From: Candidatus Falkowiibacteriota bacterium
Lineage (GTDB): Bacteria > Patescibacteriota > Patescibacteriia > Patescibacteriales > SZUA-104
Length of the DNA stretch: 24,113 nt
Assembly: GCA_027020105.1 (NCBI GenBank)
Contig: JALUVW010000120.1
Span: 1 to 24,113, forward strand
Direction of reading: 5' to 3'
The notes beneath the pieces are model-generated. The model saw nothing but the letters and a program-made list of their open reading frames with translations, searched no databases and was not told the DNA's origin. Positions 7,287-14,877 of this stretch are shown one piece after another (positions within the stretch are counted from its first letter, which is position 1; each line of letters starts with the position of its first letter). A program made the translations under genes and the position numbers.

Positions 7287-7363
7287 AGCGGTAAAGTCGC
7301 AAAACCGTCTTTGCCGCTCGCGGGGGTTTTGCCGCGGCGGACTTCCGCGTTTGAGCCGCGAGC
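7287..7363. repeat. Cluster of overlapping GC-rich hairpins before pgk
   Basis: AGCGGTAAAG (7287-7296) pairs with CTTTGCCGCT (7309-7318), 9 of 10. GCTCGCGG (7316-7323) pairs with CCGCGAGC (7356-7363), perfect. Between them are the palindrome GCCGCGGC (7331-7338) and GCGGA-CT-TCCGC (7337-7348). The stretch 7327-7339 is identical to part of the large inverted repeat at 1578-1590. The pairings are mutually exclusive in part. Confidence 0.65.
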
Positions 7364-7385
7364 AATTTAAAAGCGCGAAATTGAA

Positions 7386-7412
7386 AGTCCGCTTACGGAC
7401 TATCGGTTTTTT
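7386..7412 (+). terminator. Possible weak terminator before pgk
   Basis: AGTCCG (7386-7391) and CGGACT (7396-7401) form a 6-bp stem with loop CTTA, followed 5 nt later by a run of six T. The pgk ATG is only 13 nt further, so it may instead act as a leader hairpin. Confidence 0.35.
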
Positions 7413-7424
7413 AACTGTTTACGT

Positions 7425-8642
7425 ATGAAAATAAAATCTATCAGGGCAGTGAAAAAAATAGCCGGCAAAAAAGTGTTTTTGCGGGCCGATTTCAATATTC
7501 CTCTTAAAAACGGAAAAGTGGAAGATGATTTTAAGATAGCGGCCAGCTTGCCGACCATTCGTTTTTTGCTTAGGTATAAATGTCGGGTTATTATCGGGAC
7601 ACACTTGGGGAGGCCGCTTAAACAAGCAGGCAAAAAAACGGGAAGACAAGAAAACAAGAAAGAATACTCCACCAAGCCGATTGCGCGCAGATTGGGTGAA
7701 TTATTGGGGAGAAAGGTTAAGTTTATTGATGATTGCGTCGGCCCCAAGGTTCGGGAGGCGGCTTCCGGAATGAAAGAAGGCGAGATTTTAATGCTGGAGA
7801 ATTTGCGTTTTTACAAAGAAGAAAAAGAGAATGACAAAGAGTTTGCCCGAGAATTGGCGTCTCTCGCGGATATTTACGTCAATAACGCTTTTGCCGTAAG
7901 CCACCGGGCGCATGCCTCGGTGAGCGCGATAAAAAAATATAAGCCCGCGTACGCGGGGTTATTATTGGAAAATGAAGTTTTGAGCTTAAAAAAAATATTA
8001 ACGCCGCGAAAACCGCTGGTGGTGGTGATTGGCGGCGCCAAGATAAAAACCAAATTGCCGATGCTCAAGAAAATAAGAAGAAACGCCGGAAAAGTTTTGG
8101 TCGGCGGAGCGTTGGCCAATAATTTTTTGTCCGCTCTGGGATACGAGGTCGGGAGATCGTTGGTTGACGAAGAAAATATCAAGCTGGCGAAAAAAATTTA
8201 TTCCAAGTATAAATTTTTAGGGAATAAAAAAATTATTTTGCCGCTTGATGTTGTCGTAAGCAAGAGAAAAGACGGCGGAGGGAAGGTGTCGGTGAAGGAT
8301 ATTGACAAAGTAAACAAAAGCGATGTTATTTTGGACATCGGCCCGCGGACGATAAAACTGTTCTCCGCCTTTATTAAGGAAGCCAGAACCATAGCATGGA
8401 ACGGCCCGATGGGTAAATTTGAGTCAGATCATTTCCGGCACGGAACACTGTCAATCGCCCGCGTTATCGCCGCCCGTTCAACCGGAACGGCCTTTGGAGT
8501 GGTCGGCGGCGGAGAAACCGTGGAGGCGCTAAAAATGACCAAAATGATGGATTATGTTGATTGGGTGTCAACCGGCGGCGGAGCCATGCTTGCTTTTTTA
8601 GGCGGCGAGAAAATGCCCGGCTTAAAAGGAATCGCGCGGTAA
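7425..8642 (+). CDS. pgk: Phosphoglycerate kinase
   Basis: Catalyses transfer of phosphate from 1,3-bisphosphoglycerate to ADP in glycolysis; cytosolic. The 405-residue length is normal. Family motifs in order: LRADFNIPL (about 19-27), GTHLGRP, ENLRFYKEE, VNNAFAVSHRAHAS (substrate-binding arginine and histidine), VIGGAKIKTKL (about 200-210), DIGPRTI (about 303), WNGPMGKFE and the nucleotide-binding GGGETV and STGGGAML near the C-terminus. VNNAF replaces the more usual VNDAF. Start ATG 7425 gives the expected N-terminus (MKIKSIRAV) but has no clear Shine-Dalgarno. It heads a same-strand run with eno and two gpmI genes, which together cover 1,3-bisphosphoglycerate to phosphoenolpyruvate. Confidence 0.97.
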   Translation: MKIKSIRAVKKIAGKKVFLRADFNIPLKNGKVEDDFKIAASLPTIRFLLRYKCRVIIGTHLGRPLKQAGKKTGRQENKKEYSTKPIARRLGELLGRKVKFIDDCVGPKVREAASGMKEGEILMLENLRFYKEEKENDKEFARELASLADIYVNNAFAVSHRAHASVSAIKKYKPAYAGLLLENEVLSLKKILTPRKPLVVVIGGAKIKTKLPMLKKIRRNAGKVLVGGALANNFLSALGYEVGRSLVDEENIKLAKKIYSKYKFLGNKKIILPLDVVVSKRKDGGGKVSVKDIDKVNKSDVILDIGPRTIKLFSAFIKEARTIAWNGPMGKFESDHFRHGTLSIARVIAARSTGTAFGVVGGGETVEALKMTKMMDYVDWVSTGGGAMLAFLGGEKMPGLKGIAR

Positions 8643-8685
8643 ATCGCAAATTTAAAGAGCTAAAACTATCAAATAAGCCATAAAA

Positions 8686-8729
8686 CTTCAATTTAAAATT
8701 TAGAATTATTTTGAATTTTGAAATTGAAG
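8686..8729. repeat. AT-rich inverted repeat after pgk
   Basis: CTTCAATTTAAAATT (8686-8700) pairs with AATTTTGAAATTGAAG (8714-8729) with a single-base indel. It belongs to the same kind of AATT/CCAAAT-rich hairpins seen at 10129-10258 and 15916-15961. Nothing else is seen in 8643-8773. Confidence 0.65.
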
Positions 8730-8774
8730 CTTGTTTTGAATTTGACGCCTTGGGTTTGTAATTTTTCATAAATG

Positions 8775-8805
8775 CCGCCCGTTATCCACGCGGGTTTTTA
8801 TTTTT
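8775..8805 (+). terminator. Possible terminator between pgk and eno
   Basis: A short GC stem (CCCG 8778-8781 with CGGG 8791-8794, or CCGC with GCGG) is followed by TTTTTATTTTT. The stem is short and the eno promoter follows at once, so the call is tentative. Confidence 0.4.
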
Positions 8806-8823
8806 AACGGCTTATGGTATAAT
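8795..8823 (+). promoter_or_regulatory. Extended -10 promoter for eno
   Basis: TGG-TATAAT at 8815-8823, inside the same TTATGGTATAAT string found before the gene at 1112. The -35 region (8795-8800, TTTTTA) is poor, so recognition would rest on the extended -10. The predicted start is near 8830, giving a leader of ~28 nt. Confidence 0.7.
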
Positions 8824-8857
8824 AGACGTATAATAAATAAAGAAATAACCAACGAAT

Positions 8858-10162
8858 ATGCCAAAAATTAAACAAATAATCGCCCGCGAGATTTTGGACT
8901 CGCGAGGCAATCCGACAATTGAAACAAAAGTGGTTTTAGAAAATAAGATTACGGCGAAAGCAAGCGTTCCGTCAGGCGCGTCAACCGGCATCCATGAGGC
9001 ATGGGAGCTGCGCGACAATGACCGAAAACGTTACGGGGGGAAGGGCGTTTTAAGGGCGGTGAAAAACGTTAACACGGCGATAGCCGAGAAGCTGAACGGA
9101 ATGAATGTGGTAAAACAGGAGGAGATAGACAACGCGATGATTAAGCTGGACGGAACCGAAAATAAAAAAAAGCTGGGAGCCAACGCCATACTTAGCGTCT
9201 CCCTGGCCTGCGCCAGAGCCGGCGCCATGGCAAAAAACACGGAGCTCTATGATTATATAGCCACAAGCTACAAGCTGCGCGCCGCGAGCTATCAGCTGCC
9301 GATTCCTTCTTTCAATATTTTTAACGGCGGCAAGCACGCTGATACCAATTTGGACTTTCAAGAATTTATGATAATGCCCCTTACGCCTCCCGATATTCTT
9401 CAAAAAGGGAGTTTCGCGGAGCAAGTGCGAATGGGCGCGGAAATTTTTCATGAACTGGGAAATGTCTTAAGGCGCGCCGGTTTTGACACGGACGTTGGCA
9501 ACGAGGGCGGTTACGCGCCGGACATAACGTCAAGCATACAAGCGATTGAAATGATAATGGCGGCCGCGGTAAACGCCGGGTATGAGCCGGGAAAAGACGT
9601 TGGACTGGGAATTGACGTCGGATCGTCGGAGCTATATAATGAAGAAACCAAAAAATACGTTTTTAAATTAGATAACGCGAATTTTACTTCCGGCACCTTG
9701 GTCGGCTTGTATTATGAATGGTTCAGGAAATATCCGATCGTTTCCATTGAGGACGGTTTGGCCGAAGATGATTGGGAAGGATGGAGAGAGTTGACTCGCG
9801 AGCTGGGAGGAGAAATGATGATTATAGGCGACGATTTGTTCACCACCAATATAGACCGTTTGCGCCGCGGCCTCAAGGAAAAAGCCGCTAACGCGATCTT
9901 AATCAAGCTTAATCAAATCGGCACGTTAACCGAAACGATTGAATGCGTGAAATTGGCGAAAAAACATAATTACAAAATAATGGTTTCCCACCGCAGCGGA
10001 GAAACATGCGACGATTTTATCGCCGATTTGGCCGTGGCAATCGGCGCGGATCACATCAAGGCGGGGTCCCTGTCAAGGGGAGAAAGGTTGGCCAAGTATA
10101 ATAGGCTGATGGAAATAGAAATGTTGCTAAATTCCAAATCCAAGATTGCAAATTCCAAATAA
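8858..10162 (+). CDS. eno: Enolase
   Basis: Converts 2-phosphoglycerate to phosphoenolpyruvate; cytosolic, Mg-dependent. 434 residues, normal length. Motifs: REILDSRGNPT at the start, VPSGASTGIHEAWELRD (substrate loop, about 36-52), GGKHADTNLDFQEFMI, DVGNEGGYAP (usually GDEGG; the catalytic Glu is kept), the metal ligands in GIDVGSSE, SIEDG and GDD, the catalytic Lys in ILIKLNQIGTLTET, and SHRSGE. The variable loop before LPIPSFNI is encoded by a near-duplicate 12-mer (9266-9277 and 9287-9298). The last about ten residues (NSKSKIANSK) are encoded by the left arm of an intergenic AT-rich repeat, so the C-terminus has probably been extended by repeat sequence. Lies between pgk and gpmI on the same strand. 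Confidence 0.97.
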   Translation: MPKIKQIIAREILDSRGNPTIETKVVLENKITAKASVPSGASTGIHEAWELRDNDRKRYGGKGVLRAVKNVNTAIAEKLNGMNVVKQEEIDNAMIKLDGTENKKKLGANAILSVSLACARAGAMAKNTELYDYIATSYKLRAASYQLPIPSFNIFNGGKHADTNLDFQEFMIMPLTPPDILQKGSFAEQVRMGAEIFHELGNVLRRAGFDTDVGNEGGYAPDITSSIQAIEMIMAAAVNAGYEPGKDVGLGIDVGSSELYNEETKKYVFKLDNANFTSGTLVGLYYEWFRKYPIVSIEDGLAEDDWEGWRELTRELGGEMMIIGDDLFTTNIDRLRRGLKEKAANAILIKLNQIGTLTETIECVKLAKKHNYKIMVSHRSGETCDDFIADLAVAIGADHIKAGSLSRGERLAKYNRLMEIEMLLNSKSKIANSK

Positions 10163-10258
10163 ATTCAAAATTTTAATTTTCAAAATCCAAGACGGTTTTA
10201 AGTTTTGGTCATTGTGTTTTATTCGGAATTTGTAATTTTGGATTTGTGATTTGGAGTT
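10129..10258. repeat. AT-rich inverted repeat spanning eno end and gpmI ribosome-binding site
   Basis: The left arm 10129-10163 (two copies of AAATTCCAAAT) pairs imperfectly with the right arm 10218-10258, whose reverse complement reads AACTCCAAATC...ACAAATTCCGAATAAA. The left arm contains the last eno codons and stop. The right arm contains the GGAG (10253-10256) used by the next gene. Confidence 0.7.
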
Positions 10259-10265
10259 AATAAAT

Positions 10266-11837
10266 ATGAAAGAGGAAAAAAATAAAAGCAGAAATCTCCC
10301 AATGATTCTCATCATATTGGACGGCTGGGGCATTGCCAAGCCCAACAAGGGCAACGCGGTCAGTTTGTCCGATACTCCGGTTATTGACGGTTTGTCCAAA
10401 AAATATCCTTACACTGAGCTTTGCGCTTCGGGCAGATGCGTGGGCCTGCCTTCGGGGCAGCCGGGGAACAGTGAAGCGGGCCATATGAACATAGGGGCCG
10501 GCAGATTGGTTGAGCAGGATGTAATCAGAATCAGCCGAAGCATCAATGACGGAACCTTTTTTAAAAACGCCGCTTTCTTGGAGGCGATCAGGCATGTTAA
10601 AAAAAGAAACGGAAATCTTCATTTAATGGGAATGATATCGGACGGGATGAGCCCCCACAGCGACCCCGACCATATTTTGGCGTTGCTTATTTTGGCCAGA
10701 AATTACGGGATTAAAAACGTTTATATTCATTTATTCACCGATGGGCGCGACTCTCCCAGGTACGCGTCTTTAAAATTGGTTGAAAAACTGGAACGGGAGC
10801 TTAAAAACGGGGAATTTATCGCCACGGTTATGGGAAGATTTTACGCGATGGACAGGAAGAAGAAATGGGAACGAACGGAAAAAGCTTATGACGCCCTAAC
10901 GCTTGGGTGTTGTCCGAACGCCCCCAGGCCGCAAGCGGCCATTACGGAAAGCTATAACAGGGGCGATAGCGATGAATTCGTCATACCTTATGTCATAACC
11001 GGAAAAGACAAAAAGTCCACGAGGATAAAAGACAATGACAGTGTTATTTTTTTTAACCTAAGGTCGGACAGGGCCAGGCAGCTGGCAAAAACTTTTACGC
11101 AAAAAGACTTTAACAAAAAAAACCCCGGTTCGTTCAAGAGAAAAAAAGTGTTAAAAAATTTGCATTTTGTCGCCCTGACGGATTTCGGCCCGGATTTGGA
11201 CAATATACTGACCGCTTATCCCGGCGTTGATTTAAAAAAAACTTTGCCTATGCAACTTGAACATTTAAGCCAGCTGTATATAGCCGAAACGGAAAAATAC
11301 GCCCACGTGACTTATTTTTTTAACGGCGGATACGCGGATCCGGTTAACGGAGAGGCAAGGATGGTGTTGCCTTCGCCGAACGTAAAGTCTTATGATGAAA
11401 CTCCGGCCATGAGCTCTAAAAAATTAACCGAAGTGATAATCAACAATCTTAAGCGCGAAAAATATGATTTTACCGCCTTGAACTTCGCGGCCCCGGATAT
11501 GATTGGCCATACCGGGAATTTGGAGGCGGGAGTTAAATGTTGCGAAGAAATTGACAGGCTTTTGGGCAAAATAGTCAAGCAATACCTGCGCGCCGACGGG
11601 ACGATTATCATAACCGCCGACCACGGCAATGTGGAGGAAATGATTAACCTGAAAACGGATGAAATCGTTACCAATCATTCCGACAACAAAGTTCCGTTTA
11701 TTTTGGTTAATAAAAGATTGAAAAATAAAACAAAATTGAGAAAAGACGGAATTTTGGGCGATGTGGCCCCGACGATTTTAGACTTGCTTGGCATAAAAAA
11801 GCCAAGAGAAATGACGGGAAAAAGCTTAATTAAATAA
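10266..11837 (+). CDS. gpmI: 2,3-bisphosphoglycerate-independent phosphoglycerate mutase, first copy
   Basis: Interconverts 3- and 2-phosphoglycerate through a phosphoserine intermediate; cytosolic, Mn-dependent, alkaline-phosphatase superfamily. The ATG at 10266 (523 residues) lies 9 nt after GGAG; an upstream TTG at 10251 is less likely. Seen: LDGWG (about 18-22), catalytic serine in GNSEAGHMN (about 67-75), HSDPDH, TDGRD (about 158), GRFYAMDR, RSDRARQ, ETEKYAHVTYFFNGG (about 342-356), DMIGHTG, TADHGN (about 450) and NHSDNKVPF. All expected metal and phosphate ligands appear present, so it should be active. It is clearly diverged from the following copy, for example SDGMSPHSDPDH with an extra residue compared with SNGCVHSSIDH, so the pair is not a recent duplication. 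Confidence 0.95.
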   Translation: MKEEKNKSRNLPMILIILDGWGIAKPNKGNAVSLSDTPVIDGLSKKYPYTELCASGRCVGLPSGQPGNSEAGHMNIGAGRLVEQDVIRISRSINDGTFFKNAAFLEAIRHVKKRNGNLHLMGMISDGMSPHSDPDHILALLILARNYGIKNVYIHLFTDGRDSPRYASLKLVEKLERELKNGEFIATVMGRFYAMDRKKKWERTEKAYDALTLGCCPNAPRPQAAITESYNRGDSDEFVIPYVITGKDKKSTRIKDNDSVIFFNLRSDRARQLAKTFTQKDFNKKNPGSFKRKKVLKNLHFVALTDFGPDLDNILTAYPGVDLKKTLPMQLEHLSQLYIAETEKYAHVTYFFNGGYADPVNGEARMVLPSPNVKSYDETPAMSSKKLTEVIINNLKREKYDFTALNFAAPDMIGHTGNLEAGVKCCEEIDRLLGKIVKQYLRADGTIIITADHGNVEEMINLKTDEIVTNHSDNKVPFILVNKRLKNKTKLRKDGILGDVAPTILDLLGIKKPREMTGKSLIK

Positions 11838-11913
11838 AAAATGAGAAAAACAAGGAAATTAGAATAAATAAAAGCAAAGCATTTTTATTTTTTATTTTTA
11901 TTAATTTTACTCT

Positions 11914-13521
11914 ATGGAAGAAACCATCAAACAACCGAGCCGCCCCAAGCCGGTCGTGTTAATCGTTTTGGACGGTTGGGGCATTACTCAGCCGTATAGC
12001 GGCAACGCGATTAGCCAGGCGGACACGCAAACGTTAAAACAGCTTACCGCCCAGTATCCGTCCATGACCCTGATGGCGTCCGGCGAGGCGGTCGGTTTGC
12101 CGTGGGGAGAATCCGGCAATAGCGAAGTGGGGCATCTTAACTTGGGACTGGGAAGAATTCTTTATCAGGGCTTGCCAAGAATAAATAAGGCGATAAGCGA
12201 TAACAGTTTTTACAAAAACGAGGCGCTCCTTAAAGCGATGGAACACGCCAAGAAAAACAACTCTCAGCTGCACTTGATGGGACTGGTTTCAAACGGGTGC
12301 GTCCATTCTTCCATTGACCACCTGCAAGCGTTGCTGGTGATGGCCAAAGAACACAAAGTGGAGAAAGTTTATATCCATGCCATTTTAGACGGACGTGACA
12401 CGGCCTATAACAGCGGCGTTAATTTTATCAATAGCATTGAACGCGGCATCGCGGAGTATGGCGTTGGCGAAATCGCGACGATATCGGGACGATTTTACGC
12501 CATGGACAGGGATAATCATTGGGACAGAATAGCCAAGGCGTATTTGGCCATGACTGAAGGAGAGGGAAATAAGGAGGATACGGCGCTAAAAGCGATAGAA
12601 AAAAGTTACAAGAAAAAAATATACGACGAAGAATTTGTACCAACCGTTATCAATAAAGACGGCGCTCCTCGCTCCCGGGAAGGTTTGGTGGCCGACAATG
12701 ACGCTCTTATCTTTTTTAATTACCGCGCTGATCGCGCCAGAGAGATTACCAAAGCTTTTGTTTTGCCGGAATTTGATAAGTTCGCGCGCCCGAAATATTT
12801 AAAAAACTTGCTTTTTGTCGGCTTTACGGAGTATGAAAAAGATTTGCCCATTGAAGTCGCTTTCCCCCCGGAAGAAATTAAAAATACTTTGGGGGAAGTG
12901 ATATCAAATGCCGGTTTAAAGCAGTTAAGGATAGCCGAAACGGAAAAATACGCGCATGTTACTTATTTTTTTAACGGCGGAAAGGAAACAAAATCGCCGG
13001 GAGAAACGCATGAGCTGGTGCCGTCGCCGCCGGTTGACAGCTATGATTTAAAGCCGGAAATGTCGGCCAACGAAGTGACTGACAAACTGGTTCAGGCGGT
13101 TAAAGATGATTTGTATGATTTCATACTGGTAAATTTCGCCAATGCCGATATGGTGGGCCACACGGGAAACATAAGAGCCACCATCAAGGCGATTGAAACC
13201 GTTGACAAATGCGTAGGCAGAATCGTCAGGCAGGTTTTGGCTCGCGACGGGTGCGTTTTAATAACCGCCGATCACGGAAACGCGGAAGTTGAATTTAATA
13301 TGCAAACCGGAACCATCAATAAAGAGCATTCAGCCAACCCGGTGCCGTTTATCGTGGTTGGAAGGCAATTTGAGGGGAAAAGCATAGGCGTCCAAGACGC
13401 GCCCGGAGGGGATTTAAGCTTGATAAAGCCGCAAGGAATACTAAGCGATGTCGCCCCGACCATTTTAAAAATTATGGGCCTTGAGAAACCGCCGGAAATG
13501 ACGGGCAGATCTTTGGTATGA
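11914..13521 (+). CDS. gpmI: 2,3-bisphosphoglycerate-independent phosphoglycerate mutase, second copy
   Basis: Same reaction as the preceding gene; 535 residues. This copy is closer to the family consensus: LDGWG (about 18-22), GNSEVGHLNLG with the catalytic serine (about 68-78), SNGCVHSSIDHL, LDGRDT (about 158), GRFYAMDRDNHWDR, FFNYRADRARE, ETEKYAHVTYFFNGG, DMVGHTG, TADHGN (about 451) and EHSANPVPF. A segment before the C-terminus (SIGVQDAPGGDLSLIKPQG) is absent from the first copy. The 76-bp gap between copies is AT-rich, with a weak A/T hairpin (AAATAAAAGC-AAA-GCATTTTTATTT) and no evident promoter. Two complete copies side by side suggest subfunctions or redundancy; which one carries the main flux cannot be told from sequence. 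Confidence 0.95.
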   Translation: MEETIKQPSRPKPVVLIVLDGWGITQPYSGNAISQADTQTLKQLTAQYPSMTLMASGEAVGLPWGESGNSEVGHLNLGLGRILYQGLPRINKAISDNSFYKNEALLKAMEHAKKNNSQLHLMGLVSNGCVHSSIDHLQALLVMAKEHKVEKVYIHAILDGRDTAYNSGVNFINSIERGIAEYGVGEIATISGRFYAMDRDNHWDRIAKAYLAMTEGEGNKEDTALKAIEKSYKKKIYDEEFVPTVINKDGAPRSREGLVADNDALIFFNYRADRAREITKAFVLPEFDKFARPKYLKNLLFVGFTEYEKDLPIEVAFPPEEIKNTLGEVISNAGLKQLRIAETEKYAHVTYFFNGGKETKSPGETHELVPSPPVDSYDLKPEMSANEVTDKLVQAVKDDLYDFILVNFANADMVGHTGNIRATIKAIETVDKCVGRIVRQVLARDGCVLITADHGNAEVEFNMQTGTINKEHSANPVPFIVVGRQFEGKSIGVQDAPGGDLSLIKPQGILSDVAPTILKIMGLEKPPEMTGRSLV

Positions 13522-13606
13522 TTTGTAAATTGAAAACTTGCAAGAGTTATTTAGACTTAAGTTTCGCGCGTTTAAAAAACAGATAAATATTCAAATTCCT
13601 TAACGG

Positions 13607-13642
13607 CAAGTTGGGCGTAAACGCGCGTTTACGCCCAACTTG
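13607..13642. repeat. Perfect 36-bp palindrome upstream of the wecA-like gene
   Basis: The first 18 bp (13607-13624, beginning CAAGTTGGGCGTAAAC) are exactly the reverse complement of the last 18 (13625-13642). It ends 7 bp before the ATG at 13650. As RNA it would fold into a stem of about 16 bp with a GCGC loop directly in front of the start codon. No T-run follows, so it is not an ordinary terminator. A cruciform, an operator for a large dimeric protein, or translation control are possible. Confidence 0.9.
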
Positions 13643-13649
13643 AAATAAA

Positions 13650-14678
13650 ATGCGATTATCATATTTTATAATTTTTTCTTTAACTTTTCTGTTGTCGCTG
13701 TTTTTGACAATACTGGCAAGGCGCGCGGCGCTTAGGCTTAATGTTGTTGATTTGCCGGGGCCGAGGCGAAAAATACATAAAACAAAAATGCCGTTACTCG
13801 GCGGTGCGGCGATTTTTTTGTCTTTTTTCGCCGTTCTTTATTTCGCGCGCGATAAAATATTGGCGGGCGATTTGGAGGCGCGTCATTGGCTCGGTTTTTT
13901 TGCCGGCGCTTGTTTTTTAATGATCGGCGGATACCTGGATGATAAATACAATATCAAGCCGAAATTTCAAATTATTTTTCCGCTTTTGGCCATAGCATCC
14001 GTGTTGTCGGGCGGTATCGGAATAGAAAAAATCACAAACCCTTCCGGCGGCTTCATATATCTGGGCGCGTTTTCCGGGATTTTAATCACTTTCTGGCTTT
14101 TGGGAATGATGTACACGACAAAATTATTGGACGGAGTTGACGGCTTGGTGGCGGGAGTAACGGCCATCGGCGGAATGATAATATTTTTGTTTACAATGAC
14201 GACGAAATATTATCAGCCGGACATCGGCGTCGCTTCTTTGATTTTGGCCGCCGCTTGTTTCGGTTTCCTGGTTTTTAATTGGCATCCGGCTAAAATTTTT
14301 TTGGGGGAAGGGGGGTCGCTGTTTCTTGGATACGCTCTGGGCGTATTGGCCGTAATTTCCGGAGGCAAAATAGCGATCGCTTTGTTGGTTATGGGCATTC
14401 CGATTATGGACCTTGTTTGGACGATAGCCAGGAGAGTGTTGGCCGGGAAGAATCCGTTTAAGTTCGCGGACAGAAAACATTTGCATTTCAGGTTGTTGGA
14501 CCTGGGGTTAAGCCAGAGAAAGGTTGTTTTGCTGTATTATTTTTTTGCCGCCTCCTTCGGGTTAAGCGCGTTATTTTTGCAAAGCAAGGGCAAATTACTT
14601 GCTTTAAGCGTTTTAATTTTAATAATGCTGGCGGTTGTGGCCGGATTCAGGCATTTTGACAAAAAAGTGATTTCTTGA
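13650..14678 (+). CDS. WecA/TagO/MraY-family undecaprenyl-phosphate sugar-1-phosphate transferase
   Basis: Likely joins a HexNAc-1-phosphate from a UDP-sugar to undecaprenyl phosphate, the first membrane step of a surface glycan; integral membrane protein. 342 residues with about ten hydrophobic helices. Conserved: DLPGPRRKIHKTKMPLLGG in the first loop, GYLDDKYNIKPKFQ (about 93-106; the Mg-binding DD), LLDGVDGLVAG (about 159-169), FNWHPAKIFLGEGGSLFLG (usual WecA form GDSGS) and DRKHLHFRLLDLGLSQR (about 274-290; the sugar-recognition loop of the WecA branch, not MraY). TTKLLDGVDG replaces the usual NxxDGxDG asparagine by lysine. A perfect palindrome precedes the start. A WecG/TagA-type transferase, the enzyme that would act next, begins at 23980. 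Confidence 0.88.
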   Translation: MRLSYFIIFSLTFLLSLFLTILARRAALRLNVVDLPGPRRKIHKTKMPLLGGAAIFLSFFAVLYFARDKILAGDLEARHWLGFFAGACFLMIGGYLDDKYNIKPKFQIIFPLLAIASVLSGGIGIEKITNPSGGFIYLGAFSGILITFWLLGMMYTTKLLDGVDGLVAGVTAIGGMIIFLFTMTTKYYQPDIGVASLILAAACFGFLVFNWHPAKIFLGEGGSLFLGYALGVLAVISGGKIAIALLVMGIPIMDLVWTIARRVLAGKNPFKFADRKHLHFRLLDLGLSQRKVVLLYYFFAASFGLSALFLQSKGKLLALSVLILIMLAVVAGFRHFDKKVIS

Positions 14679-14703
14679 CATACGGTATTTTTTTATATAC
14701 AAT
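14675..14703 (+). promoter_or_regulatory. Sigma70 promoter for rplU
   Basis: TTGACA (14675-14680), 17-bp spacer, TACAAT (14698-14703). The -35 box overlaps the stop codon of the wecA-like gene. Predicted start near 14710, leaving a leader of about 168 nt. Confidence 0.8.
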
Positions 14704-14877
14704 AATTGTGTAATTTGTTTACGCGTTAACAGGGAGAAAAAAAGTAACCAATAATGAAATAATATATAAAGAATATAATAAAGTAAAGTTAAAAAATTGG
14801 TTGATATTTCGCGAAAACGCGGCATAATTTCCGAAAGGAATGGAGTCGTTCGCGCAAATTTCACTATAATCAATACT
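14704..14877 (+). promoter_or_regulatory. Long leader of rplU with small hairpins
   Basis: The ~168-nt leader contains CGCG-AAAA-CGCG (14810-14821) and TTCC-GAAA-GGAA (14829-14840, a GNRA tetraloop). The first can alternatively pair with TTCGCGC near 14849-14855. Ribosomal protein operons often carry autoregulatory leaders, so an L21-binding leader is possible. A TATAAT at 14865-14870, 7 nt before the ATG, might also drive a leaderless transcript, but no -35 matches. Confidence 0.4.

Noticed and set aside
7944..7957. 14-bp perfect palindrome CCCGCGTACGCGGG inside pgk
   Set aside because: It encodes the conserved PAYAG stretch of phosphoglycerate kinase, so coding constraint and codon choice explain it.
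8464..8769. 101-codon minus-strand frame over the pgk end and the following repeat
   Set aside because: Half of it is antisense to pgk and the rest is the AT-rich inverted repeat, giving a biased Lys/Phe/Ser reading.
14124..14486. 120-codon minus-strand frame within the wecA-like gene
   Set aside because: It is antisense to strongly conserved motifs of the membrane transferase, and its translation has no family character.
14797..14877. N-terminal extension of rplU by 27 residues
   Set aside because: L21 proteins start at MSKIAVIKTGGKQYKV; the extension covers leader hairpins.
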